Of a stretch of DNA of 64,000 nt, positions 1 through 11,530 are shown in pieces (position 1 is the first letter of the stretch; each line of letters opens with the position of its first letter). Both the position numbers and the translations under genes were made by a program. This DNA comes from Prunus persica (lineage: Eukaryota > Streptophyta > Magnoliopsida > Rosales > Rosaceae). Location of the stretch: the NCBI RefSeq assembly GCF_000346465.2, contig NC_034010.1:5172894-5236893 (forward strand). Reading direction: 5' to 3'. Under the pieces are notes generated by a model. The model saw only the letters and a list, made by a program, of their open reading frames with translations, did not search any database and was not told the origin of the DNA.

Positions 1-333
1 ATTTGTCTTCACAACCACAATCTTTGCTTTGCAATTGCATCTACTTATTCCCCGTTGTCTTTTTCTCTCCCGAGTTTCATCCTTCCTGTATGCACCTTGT
101 TTGCAACATACAAATTCTTTCCTCAAAATCTCTTTCTTATTTTTCCCCCAAAAGCTAGAATGAAGTCGAATACCAAAACCAGCCAAGAATGCATATCTAT
201 TATAGAAATTGTAAACGAGGTCAAGCGAGTCAAACTTCATCCCAACTGCTGGTGTTTCCTCATTTCTTACTTCAGGAATATAAACCCTCCCATTAGCTGT
301 TGCACATTCATCACTCTCTGAGCCCCCAGACAT
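1..333 (-). CDS. FAR1/FRS-type protein, N-terminal part (cut by window edge)
   Basis: An open frame of 111 codons runs from an ATG at 333-331 to the left edge with no stop, so the rest of the gene lies outside the window. After about 30 residues comes a FAR1-type DNA-binding module: GMKFDSLDLVYNFYNRYA, then GFGIRLHSS, a CC pair and a CNC motif. These belong to the zinc-chelating WRKY-GCM1-like fold of FAR1/FHY3 family proteins, which derive from MULE transposases and act as nuclear transcription factors. The start is the first ATG after a credible 3' splice site (exon resumes at 369). It could be a host FRS gene or a MULE transposase; the missing C-terminal part would decide. The gene is in tandem with CLPP3 on the same strand. 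Confidence 0.75.
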   Translation of the reverse strand, partial: MSGGSESDECATANGRVYIPEVRNEETPAVGMKFDSLDLVYNFYNRYAFLAGFGIRLHSSFWGKNKKEILRKEFVCCKQGAYRKDETRERKRQRGISRCNCKAKIVVVKTN

Positions 334-1260
334 TTTATCTACGTATATTATTGATCCACTTCTATATTACTGCATAGCAATTATTCATTCATTAATCAGT
401 CATTACTGCATCACAACATATCAATGCATTCCACTTACACAAAACATTGCCCAAATTGACACAAAATACGCATAGCCTAACTTCCGATTACACAAAACAC
501 AAGCAAAATTTCATAAAAGTTACGTCATCTCTTGTGAAATAATCTGGTCAAAATAACATTAGAACCAACATGTTCAACTAAGAACACAAATGTAATTCAA
601 ACCACCAATTACAGAACTTCACCCAATATCCTCTCCAACTGCTTACTCCTAATGTCATTAAGCCTAAGTTTAGGTTCTTTTACCTACATTTCATAATTTT
701 CCACCCCGACCAACAACAATGAACTAAGTATATTGAATATTCATAAGGAAATGACACATTATTGATGCCACAAATGACGAATTTCCCACCCTCACAAAAA
801 ATAAACCTAACCCAATAAAATCAATCCAGCAAGTGAACTTACCTCTCAAAATCAATCGGGAGCTCTGAAGTCAGTCAGCTTGAAAGAATGTGGTGGACAT
901 TAGAGAAGACTCTTTGGTATTTGAGACTCCATCTCTACCAAAATCGAGGAACAACTGCTGCTGCGGCTTCTAGCTACAAAAACAGATATGCTACTTTGCT
1001 TTCATCTGGAATCTTGTCAGCTGAATGAAAAAGAGAAGGGGTTTTCACTTGAGCCATAGAATCAAAACAGGGCAACAGCTAGGTAAGAGCCATTCTTCGT
1101 AATACCCAGGATACCATAGATCGCAGGCCTCCCAACGAGCTAATGACAGTGGAGTGACTATAATGTTTGGGAGATTTGGATCCTTCTAATTGTGGGTTTG
1201 CTTTACATTCAAAAAGAAAGGATTGTGTTCTTCAGTTTTTCACAGAGAGGGAAAGAGGGG
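334..1260 (-). other. Spliced 5' leader of the FAR1-type gene
   Basis: On the minus strand a GAG|GTAAGT donor gives an exon end at 843, and a GCTATGCAG acceptor gives an exon start at 369. This suggests a leader exon of about 843-1260, an intron 370-842 and a short second leader piece 334-369 before the ATG. The 5' limit of the leader is a guess; no TATA box was recognised. Confidence 0.4.
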
Positions 1261-2252
1261 AACAACTGAAGTTGGGTTTCTAACGGGTTAGATTTCAACC
1301 CGATTCTACATGCACCCTCTTTTAAAAACTCACCGTTGGATGAAATCCAACGGCTCTTACATACCCCTCAAAAACACCCCTTATAACTTCCCACTCACTA
1401 TAGAAGCTCCCGTTCAGAATTGCCTTTAGGCTTGCCTTGACTAATGGGTCCCATGCCTTGCCCGGACTTCCTTTTGCACGTTGGAGGTCAAAATTGGGCC
1501 TGGAGGGGCCTGTTGCCAGGGTTTGGGTGCTGCGCTGCACTTGCTCTAAATATATGAACCGGTGAACCCATAATCTGCCGTAAAACCTATTTTGGCCATT
1601 TTGACCGAAGAAATTCTTTTAGGCTGTTTAAAAGTGTGCCGTAAATCAAACTTAAGTAAGTTGACCGAAAAAATTCACCTTGCTTAAAAATCAAACTTAA
1701 ACAGCTTCGACCATCTACCCGTGATTTAAACCAAAATCAGACCTGTGTTAAGTTTACATTTTTCTAAAATATCAAATCCTTAGGCCTAATTCAAGAGTCC
1801 AACTCTCACAGAGCGAACTGAATTGATCTGGAAATGATATGAATTGGTTCGATTGCATAATATTTTAACAGAAATCAAAACCGAACCTAACCAGTTCTGT
1901 TCAATTTTGTTTTCAGTTTTGAGGGTGAACCGAGCTGAACCTTACCTTGCCCACTTCTAGCCAAATATTTTAACCTGACCCCTATATTCCGACCAGCTCT
2001 CCACCACAATCGAGGAGTATAGGCCAATCATAAGATACGCTGGCGAAGAAGCAAAGTCTGTGGAACATCTAAATGTGCCCTTTCCAACAGGTACAATGAG
2101 AAATGTTTCAATCACCTAACGAATGTTTAATAATCTACTTTCACTATCTGGACAAACAATTTACATAACAAGATTACTATGAGAGGTGAACATTACAACA
2201 TAATCAAAATAAACCAGAGGTAAAACGCATAAGACATGTCCACTATCATGCA
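1261..2252. other. Intergenic stretch, no gene recognised
   Basis: It lies between the FAR1-type gene and the end of CLPP3. It contains a 9-bp inverted repeat (CCGTTGGAT / ATCCAACGG, 1333-1353, 3-bp loop) in a block of GC content different from its surroundings (about 1310-1560), which may be a transposon fragment. The 3' UTR of CLPP3 should occupy the right-hand part. No coding evidence. Confidence 0.4.
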
Positions 2253-5200
2253 TCATATAGCGGCAGGTTCTTCCTTTTCCCTCTCGGCTCCTTTCTCATT
2301 GTCACTTCCTTCAGTCTCTTTATATCCATTATCCGAAATCCTTTGCTCTGAGGGCAAATTCTTTCTGGCTTTCCTGGTCCCTTCAACTTTCCACTGATCC
2401 CAAACTCGTGTTCTGGGCGGAGTTATGGAATCTCCAATTGGGGCAACTAAGCCTGGCTTTCCATCATCAATAACTACATCAATCAACCCATAGTCCTTGG
2501 CTTCCCAAGGATTCATGAAATTATCACGGTCCGTGTCCTCTTCAATCTGCAGCAACAAAAGAAATTTAGAAAGGAAAGAGAAAAATTCCCCCACAGAATA
2601 TTTACTATGGAATAAAATCTCATTTGCTGCCTGACCTGCTCCAAAGGCTTCCCTGTGATTCTTGAAAATATTTTGTTCAATTTAATCTTGTGGTACACCA
2701 TTTCTCTAATTCGTATACCCATGTCTGTTGCCTGAATTCGCATGTAAAATTGAAGGATAAATCATGAACCACCAACAGAGGTATTAGCATTGTAAATAAA
2801 TAAATAAAACAGTACTATTCTAACATTATATTTAATCAATATGTATGCGTTCTAGCCAGGAAGAAATTTATAAAAAAGAAAAGAAAGGAGATGACTGAAA
2901 TCCTCCATGACATAATTAATGCATGCGTTGATATGTTAAAGTTTAACCATCATAGGAAAACACTAGAACTTGCCACATCTGCATTGTTCCACCTTTGCTA
3001 TGAAGTCAATTGCTGTAAATTACTTTATTAAAGTTGATTTAAGTACACTTTCCTTTGGCAGAGGACCAATCTATTTCACTATACGAAGACAACTACGGTA
3101 GTCCTCATCCCTTATTAGGAAATGAATTGGCAATGTAAAATATATATCATAATACCACAAGCCTGCCCAAGTTGAAGATCTAACAAAGGGCACTTCAATT
3201 GCACAAAGTATGTACTTGAAACTTGAAAGTTATTTAAGTGGACGTTAGCTCTTTTTCCCTGCATTTCAATGAAATAAAAATTTAAAATGGATGGGAAAGA
3301 AAACAGTAGTCTTTTTGTTTTTTGGTCAATAGAAAACAGGAGTCTTGGGTAAGCATAAACTCCAGAATTCAAGTCTACAGCAAGAAAAAAGCAAAATTCT
3401 AATGAAAATTCCAAAGCTAACAAGATAAAAAGCACTAGACAGAGGCTTTAGCTGACCCCAACATCACCTTAAAAATCATGATCTGTACACTACGATTTGA
3501 GGCTACGGGCATGAGTATCGTCTAACCCCATGTAATGTGTACACATAGTGACTGACACATACAACCTCCAAAATTGCAAGCATGAGGACATGTCAATATA
3601 TCTTCGTTTTTTTCTACTTACGTAGACATCCACAGACCTTTGACTATACCTTTTCTAGTAGAATCATAAATTATGAAAAGATCTTTCATATAAATATATA
3701 TTATATAGAGAGAGAGAGGCAGAGATCTTAATTATGATAAGATAGCCATACTTTTCTATACATAAAAGTGTTCAGCACCTTGATAGCTTTTCGCTCTATA
3801 GCAAAGGAAAGCATCAAAAGAAGTGCAGGCAGACACAAGCGTGACGTCCTTGGGTGCCCAACATGCCAAATTTTAAAATATTGTCCTAAAAAAGCACAGA
3901 GGACTCATTTGCTCTTGCTCCAGATGAACCTCAAGGTAAATCAGGCATCACTTGATTAACTGGAGTGAGGGGAGATGCTCACTGCTCAACTGTCACAAGC
4001 CAAAGCCTCGCAACCATGCAAAAAATGGTCATTCTGCTTTAAGATTTATTGTCGCACGATTTTCTTATTCCGAGCAGAAATCCAACACCAGAAGAGCAAC
4101 CTAAAGGCAAGCAGGGCTGATACCAACCAACTCCTAGAGGATAAAAAATAAGGTCTCACGACTCACAAGTACAAAAGCTCACAAAAGCCTAACAAAGGTG
4201 ATCTATTAAGGATGTTATCTTACCTTGTGAACAAACTATTGAGTATGGGAGAGTTTGTTTAGGAACAAATGATACATTACTCTTGAGCACGAGAACTTTC
4301 CTAGTCAAATGATACACTACTCTTGAGCATAAGAATACACTACTCTTGAGCATAAGAACTTTCCCAGTCAAATGATACATTATTAAGCATTATACACAGG
4401 CACCAACGGCATTATAAATGCCTCCTTGAGTATTTTTGCTATTTTTTTTTTAATTATTCATTTATACTTTACACTCCAGAGAAATCGAAAGTTACGAATG
4501 GACTTTCCCCTTAGAATGGGTAATCCTATAATAATATAAAACAAAATTTATAAGTAACAGTCTCTGATCAAAAGAGAACTTGGATTTATACAAAAGTTAA
4601 ATCTTGCAATGAAGTAATGAAAGAAGATGTTTGAACTACCCTCAAAGACCATGCCTCAAACCGGAGACTCAGTCTCGGGTGTGCTAAGTTTGTAAACACA
4701 TCTTAAACAATTAATGGTCCTCTATAACTTAGAATCAGAAACACAAAACAGGATCAATAATAATACATGCAACGAAACCAAGCATAAACATACTGATCCC
4801 AGTGAAAAAGCAGATTTATAGAAATATAGATGGAAATATTGAAAAATTACAGAAAACAAACAGTACTTAGAAGCATGAAACTTCAGGAAATTTTATACCA
4901 AACAATAATGCATATATTAGACATGCAAAAAGGATTTAGAACTCCGAGCAATAAATATGGACATCCACAACAATAAGCAGAAAACAAGCACTTACTTTGC
5001 CCCCTGCAGTTCCAAGAGGTTGATGGATCATCACTCTTGCATTGGGCATGCAGAATCTTTTTCCTTTTGTACCAGCAGCAAGGAGAAATGCCCCCATAGA
5101 AGCAGCAAGCCCCAGACAAACTGTTGAAACATCTGCCTTGCACAATTTCATTGCATCATATATTCCCATTCCTGTATGCAGCAATAAATTGGTAAGAACA

Positions 5201-8200
5201 ACAAAAGAGAACTTTAAGGGAAAAAATTATCCTCAATCCAACAAAAGTCATATTCTCAATAACAAGAGGGGGGCCGGCTAGGCCCGAGTCTGCCAATTTT
5301 TTCCCAAACAGAAATAGATGGACACGTTTTCAACTGTTTTTCTATTCAGCTAACCTCTTTCAATCATTTTGCTGGCATTATACCACTCAGCCCTCTGCCC
5401 TACTCTTTCCCTTCCCACAGAAATTTTCCCACCCTCTATGTCATTCAAAATGCATAATGATTGATGAAGATTTGGACTTTCAGATAAAAGAACCATGTCA
5501 ACTCAAAATGATAAATCCAACATCGCACCAAAATATCATTCCACTTTGATCGGATATCACCTAAGGGTACCCAACATCAAACCATATAAATATTCTTTGC
5601 CCCTCACACAAGTCAACTATGTTTCTCCTTCCTTATAATTGCATCACTTGCTTGTTTCTTGCTTATTGTTTCTTTATTAATTCGTTTTTGCTTGTTTATT
5701 CATTTTCTCTTACAATCACACAATCAAAAGTTATCTTCAAAAGGCACACAAAACTATACAGTTGCAATATTTTAAAAATGCCCTTTTTGTATAAGTCATA
5801 TACATCGCACTATACGATTACACGGCAGAAAATGTAAGAGAAAAATATTGACACTTTTTATAGTAGAAAGTTTTACAATCAAAGGCACATAATGATAAAG
5901 TTTTACAATTGAAGGCACATAATGCAAAAGTTTTACATTCAAAGGCACATAATACGATCACTTTATTTCTTCATTCTTAAGATTTAATGATTCAATAGGC
6001 CTTGACCAAAATCAACATATCAAATCAATAGTCACACAGATAGCCATTGCTACTTCTCTTCCTGTTGAACTCTCTTCATTTTTCTTCACTTCAATTTTTT
6101 ATGAGAAAAACAGATTTTATCATGTAAAGATAAAAGAGAGAAGATACAACAAAGGGGACAAGTTATTCTCCAAAGACCAAACATCTAATGACGGAAAACT
6201 AACAAAATAACATAACTACAAAACTTTACTACAAAGATAACACTCCAATCAAAGAATATTAGAATGAAAAGACCGGTCTTCAAAGTTGAACTCAAAGAAT
6301 TGAACGATCGACCTCCTCCCCCATTACACTTTCAAACTACCTTCTATTTGTCTCCAACCAAACCACCTTTAAAATTGCCAACACAGGACACTCCTCAGCA
6401 CCAAACCCCCTCCTTCCGAAAATCATTAACTTTTCACCAAACATTAACTTATCCTACAGATATTTTCTACGACATCCAACAGATTAACTAATCCACCCAC
6501 ACCCTGTTTATTCAGGTTTCTACGGAACCCAAATTCCCAAGCAAAACAAGAAGAGGACGACTTGAACACAAACAATCAATGGAAACAGTATGAAATCATG
6601 AAAATCTAAACTAATCGAGGAAAACGAGAAGACTTTGTTTCCACAACCCAGCAGTTTTCCCAAAATCTCACCCATTCCCCATACCCCACCGCAATCTTAC
6701 AGAAAAAAAATCAAAAGAGTTGAGGCCTTCAGAGGTGTCTTTCCAAGGGCATCAGCTTGAACCTCTAATCATGATATTAGAATCCCAACCATCTCATGCA
6801 GCGTGTATTTACTCTTAATGAAAGCATACCAAATTGAACCATTAAAGTCTGCATGCCAAAATGAATCATCACATTTACTCTTAATTCATCCATTGTCTTT
6901 CACTTCAAACATAACTGAATCATCAATAAGTCTACCTCATCCAGATCCAAAATCCTAGCTCAAATAAATGAACTACGGACAAGGATATTTAAGAGAGATG
7001 TAGAGTGTCATGACTAGGATTTTATGTGAAAGCTTTCCATATATAAAAGGCATTCACATTGTTCGATTTTAAAAAGTCCAATTTTCAAAGATGTCAATAT
7101 TCATGGGAATATGAAATTAAAGACAAGAATATGGAGTTGATGACAGGTCAGGATCTATATTGTCTGTCTAGAAGGCATTCAGTACATAAAAGTTGTTCGA
7201 ATAACTATTTGGACTGTCCAACATTAGCACAACCATGATACTGAGGTAAAGGCATCTTATCTAATACATTTCTAATAATCATATCCTTCCTCACTATTTG
7301 ACGAGCATTCTTCTAGTCTACCTTCACTTCACCTCATATTACTGCATCAACTTGAATCAACTCAATCTTACTGCTGGTGCATTCTGGGGTCTTCCCAAAT
7401 GACCAAACTTAAACAATTACCTTCTCTGTAATCAGTGCTACTCTATTCTTAGAAACTGAAAATTTTGATTTTCTTAATCATCTAAAAAGTTAACACAATA
7501 AGTCTATTGAGTCAACTTCGAGAAACGATTTTTGTTGGGGATATTCCACAATATGGGAGGGACTGGCAAATCCACCAAGCTGGTGACAATAATGCCCTAA
7601 GGCAACGAAAGCATGGTATCCAAGTTTGACACATTCTGAGATTGTGACAAAGGTATCACAATTTTGAGGTGAAGGCTTTTTTCAAGTTGCTGCTAACAGC
7701 CAAAACCTAGAAAAGCTCAATCCAATAATTATATTTGTAGTGATCAGTAGCTACATGTAAGTAGACTATACATCAAAGCTTAGTCAATTCAATATATTAC
7801 TTGCTTTACATGGATTGCGATTTTTTGTTTTGGTTTTCATTCTTCAAGGTTTCCTCATTCAATATTTTGCAAAAATAATACATTATCATGCATGTAATCC
7901 TTTGTGCTTGATACCAAAGTATGGCTTCATGATGCTGTTTTCCTCACTTACTAGGTTGCACGCCCATGCTTTACATTATATTATAAATGTAAATTGGTTT
8001 CCCAACTTATATAATAAATTACGTAGTTTTATCTGCAAATTTTGTTATCTTCAATATCAAGGATAGATAAAAACCAAAAAGAAGTTCAGAAGAGGTGCTA
8101 GGATTAAACATACTGAATATGTTTTAAACATACCAGCGGTAACAGAACCACCAGGTGAATTGATAAACATTTTAATGTCCTTTTTTGGGTCCTCAGCATC

Positions 8201-8850
8201 TAGAAATAGAAGCTGGCTTATAATCAAATCTGCTGTCATGTCATCTACCTGCCCATCAGTTGAAAATGAAGAGAAGTTAAATAAAGCAACCATTTCCTAT
8301 TTATCAATTTAGTCTTCTAGTAATTAAGAAACACAAACAAACACAGAGTAATTCATTCCAAATATTCACTTTTAACTTTCAACAAACAGGAAATAGTACA
8401 AATTTGACAGGAAGGAGCAAAACCCATGTCAAAGTACTCAATGCTGAAGCAAGAAAACCAGCAAACATGGCCATATAGAAAAACCAATCAAAGACAAAAT
8501 AACTAAAAATAAATAGAGAAAGACAGAAAGAAAACCTGAGAACCCAGAAAGATGATTCTCTGACGGAGAAGCATATTGGTAGTATCCAGCTCTTCGAATC
8601 TGGGCAGCCGTGGAGATGACGTAGTTGCTGTCTGAAAATCCCAATTGCTCGACAAGGTCTGTCTTGTGGGCGACGAGCTTTTTAAGGCCTTAATTACACA
8701 CACGCCTTTGCTCCTTCTACGACAACTAATACTAGTGCTACTGCTATTAAGACCACTGCTCTTCACAATGGTTGAAATCGGTACTTGGGTTTGTGAAGCA
8801 CCATTAATAGGACACAGTGGCCTTGAAGCTGAGGCTGCGTATGTCATCAT
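2253..8850 (-). CDS. CLPP3: Chloroplast ATP-dependent Clp protease proteolytic subunit 3
   Basis: Five exons (minus): 8850-8536, 8248-8134, 5171-4996, 2731-2636, 2546-2253. All junctions are GT/AG and phases are consistent, giving 332 codons (331 residues plus stop). Residues 1 to about 75 are Ser/Thr/Arg-rich and poor in acidic residues, as in a chloroplast transit peptide. The ClpP fold follows with the full serine-protease triad: Ser168 in [11 protein letters not shown], His193 in VMIHQPLGT, Asp242 in [12 protein letters not shown]. The [12 protein letters not shown] strand and the long charged C-terminal tail ([18 protein letters not shown] onward) resemble plant nuclear ClpP3 rather than ClpP4, P5 or P6. 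The product should join the hetero-oligomeric ClpPR core in the stroma and degrade proteins delivered by ClpC/D. Introns 2 and 3 (2962 and 2264 bp) are long; the others are 287 and 89 bp. No lesion seen. Confidence 0.93.
4264..4382. repeat. Short tandem duplication in CLPP3 intron 3
   Basis: The block ATGATACAYTACTCTTGAGCA, with nearby GAACTTTCC and AGTCAAATGATACA, is repeated imperfectly two to three times. It is intronic and without apparent function. Confidence 0.5.
5869..5951. repeat. Three-copy ~30-bp tandem repeat in CLPP3 intron 2
   Basis: Three consecutive copies of a unit containing AGTTTTACAAT and AAGGCACATAAT, differing by a few bases. It lies within the 3-kb intron 2 of CLPP3. 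Confidence 0.6.
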
Positions 8851-9081
8851 CCTCGTTCTCTCTCTCGTTGTCTCTGTTTGAGCTCACCCTTTTCCCTTTA
8901 TCTGAGAAAATTCTGTCGAATTGGGAAGGAAGGAAAAATAGGATGAGCCTTTTGACGAAAGGGCAAGTGCGAGAACGATGCCGTTCTGCAATTATATTAA
9001 AGTTGACGTCTTTCGACAAATAAAAGACCCAAATACTATCTGCAACACCAAAATCTTGCAGACCTAAATTTTGGCCTCTCA
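8851..9081 (-). promoter_or_regulatory. CLPP3 5' leader and remaining proximal promoter
   Basis: This 231-bp stretch separates the CLPP3 ATG from the TSD of a hAT element. It must hold the 5' UTR and any core promoter left next to the gene. It includes a CT-rich run in the plus reading; no convincing TATA box was seen on the minus strand. Confidence 0.35.
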
Positions 9082-9089
9082 AATGCAAG

Positions 9090-11425
9090 TAGGGGTGGGC
9101 ATAAAAACCGATAAACCGATCAAACCGACCGAACCAAACCAAACCAAACCGAAAAATAAGGTTTTTTTGACCAAACCGAAAAAGTCAACGCTGGACTTGA
9201 ACCGAACCGTTGACTTCGGTTCAGGCTTCGAGTCTAAAATCTTTTGAACCGTTGGACCTGAACCGAACCGACCATTATTTAATTATATATGCATTTGACA
9301 CATGGCGTTGTCTCATTGGCTTAAATAAGAACTTTGGGTGGGTCTGCTTGCACTATATCAGAACCTCTCTCAAATTTTAATTTATTATTTTTTCACTAAC
9401 CCTCTCAGACTCACTCTGTATCTATCTCTCACTCACTCACTCACTCAACCCTACACTATTTCTCTCCCGATCTGAGACTAACCCTACCTCATCGGCCGCC
9501 ATCTCTATCGCGCGCCCTCTCTGTCTCTCTGTCTCTCTCTCAACTCGTCTCTATCGCGCTCGCTCTCTCTCTCTCTCTGTCTCTCTCTTAGTCACATCTT
9601 TAAGTCTCTTAGAGACGCGAGACTCATTCTCTTTCTCCAAACCTAACCAAACATCAATCCAATATCATTGGTTTTTGGAGCGAATCCTTGTAAATTTTGG
9701 AGGGCTCTGGTTCATTCTAAGGTAATTTGTATGTATTTAGTTTGGATTCTTAGTTGTTTTCATTTTCCCTAATTTAGTAGATTATTAGGGTTTCGAAATT
9801 TTGGTATTCTGTTGAAATTAATGCAATTTTTTCTTAATTTTGCAGTTGTTGTGCTTAGTCTCTGTGGGTTTGGATTAATAGGCAAAATTGAAGGTATAAA
9901 TATTTCTGTCTCAATCTCTGTGTGTGGCTTAAAAGGAATGGGAGAATTAGAATTATATATTTTTAAATCATCAGCTCCATATGGCTTTACTTTAGATGTA
10001 TGGATTTTTGGTATTTTCTTTCTTTATGTGAATATGATCTGACCTTCAATTTTAATCTTCCTGTGTTCTGTTTGTTCTGCAGATTGTTGCGTTGCAGCTT
10101 TCTGGTAAGCACTCTTATACTATGACATTTTCATGTCAATGATTTCATTGTATACTCTGTTCAATTTTTCTGTACTCAGTGTTGTGAATTATCTAATTTG
10201 TTCTTTGTAACATGATCACAGTGGTCCGAATTGCCCCGAATTGTGTCTTTGCACTGAGGTATCGTATTAATACAATTGATTTCGATGTGATAAAATTTAT
10301 GAATAAATTGGCAATATGGTTTTCATCAATTTGAAAGATGAAATTCAGGCTTAGCTTTGCCCTTCTGCACTCTATTACTACATTTTCCTAGACGTAGACA
10401 TACATGGAATTTAGTTTTGTTTATGTTTGGATGCTTTCTTTATTGTTTTCAGATTTAATTTCTGATTTTTTTATCTGTGTATTTTAGGTTCGATTGTTAG
10501 CCTTGAATCTGTTTCAATTTATTTAATTGAGTTGTCTTGAATCTGTATTTTTGGCATGAATCTACTTAACTTGTTGTTGATTAAATGCATTCATTCTTTT
10601 ATTTGTTTTCTCCCTTTTTTCCTTATGTAGCATGTTTGTGTTAGTATCTTATTGATGAATGAATGCTAATATTTGGGTTAATTAGTTTTTTTTATTGAAT
10701 AATTATTTATTGATTGAATGACTGGTCTATATTTGTTTTTCAAAGGTTTAGATTCTGTCATTTTGTGTTAAAAAGTGTTGTGTAGGTTGCTTTGTGAAGG
10801 CTTTTGGAAGAATGGATGCAGCAGATTTTTTGCAAGGATATTATCTCTATGTGTATTTTTGTGATGGGTTGTAATCTTTAATGTCATAAGTTTAATTTGG
10901 TTTGTGTATTATTTTTTGTAATGGTTTGTAAGAGATTATATTTCCTTTCCTTGGTTGGTTGGTTGAATTGAATGTGTGTATGTGAGATTTATTTAGTTTA
11001 GAAACTTAGATTGGAATGATGGATTTTTATAGCTTGAATTTACATAATTTCAGGTTTTGAAAGAGAAGTAAAAAGTGTTTTGGGCTTGTTCATAAGAATT
11101 TAATAGGTTTTGGCAATTTGACAACAAAAAAAAGGGTTTTGGCTGAAAGGAAATCGGATTTGGGCTTTGTTTTACTAAAAAAATATGATTTGGGCTTTTT
11201 TTGGCCGAAAATAAATAAGATTTGGGCTTTTGGAAAATTGAAAAAATGGGCCCAAGCCCAAACCGAGAAGAAGCTAGAACCGACCCGAGACCCGAGCCCA
11301 TTTCTGGTTCGGCTCATTTTCGGGTTTTATCCTAGACCCGACCCGACCCGAGAATCGAGCTCTCCTTCGGTTTGGCTCGCGGGTCGGGCAAAAATTTGAC
11401 CCGACCCGAACCGTGCCCAGGCCTA
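9090..11425. mobile_element. Non-autonomous hAT transposon, 2336 bp
   Basis: The ends are TAGGGGTGGGC and, inverted, TAGGCCTGGGC (9 of 11 identical). They are flanked by a perfect 8-bp TSD, AATGCAAG, at 9082-9089 and 11426-11433, the hAT hallmark. Subterminal zones are rich in AACCGAACC-type repeats on the left (9101-9290) and CCCGACCCG-type repeats on the right (11230-11415), as expected of transposase-binding regions. No hAT transposase reading frame is present inside, so the element depends on another copy. It sits just upstream of CLPP3. Confidence 0.85.
9420..10258 (+). ncRNA. Possible spliced non-coding transcript inside the hAT element
   Basis: A CT-rich leader-like block ends at 9721 before GTAATT. 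Three small AG...GT bounded segments follow at 9846-9893, 10083-10104 (donor GTAAGC) and 10222-10258. Together they look like the 5' exons of a plant gene, possibly captured by the element, but no conserved protein emerges from any frame. This is a splice-site reading only; transcription is unproven. Confidence 0.25.
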
Positions 11426-11530
11426 AATGCAAGTATTCATTTATAAATTATTTTTTTACTCCAATTACGCTGTCTCAAAATTTGAGACCCATGTCCACTG
11501 TTTCCAAGTATTAGCATCCAATGGGAGGTA

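Noticed and set aside
55..321. 88-codon plus-strand frame at the left edge
   Set aside because: Antisense of the FAR1-type coding sequence, which has recognisable domain motifs.
1322..1540. 72-codon minus-strand frame
   Set aside because: Sits in a repeat-like block with a short palindrome; no conserved motif.
8645..9023. Plus-strand frames opposite CLPP3 exon 1
   Set aside because: Shadows of the CLPP3 first exon and leader; the minus-strand frame carries the real protein.
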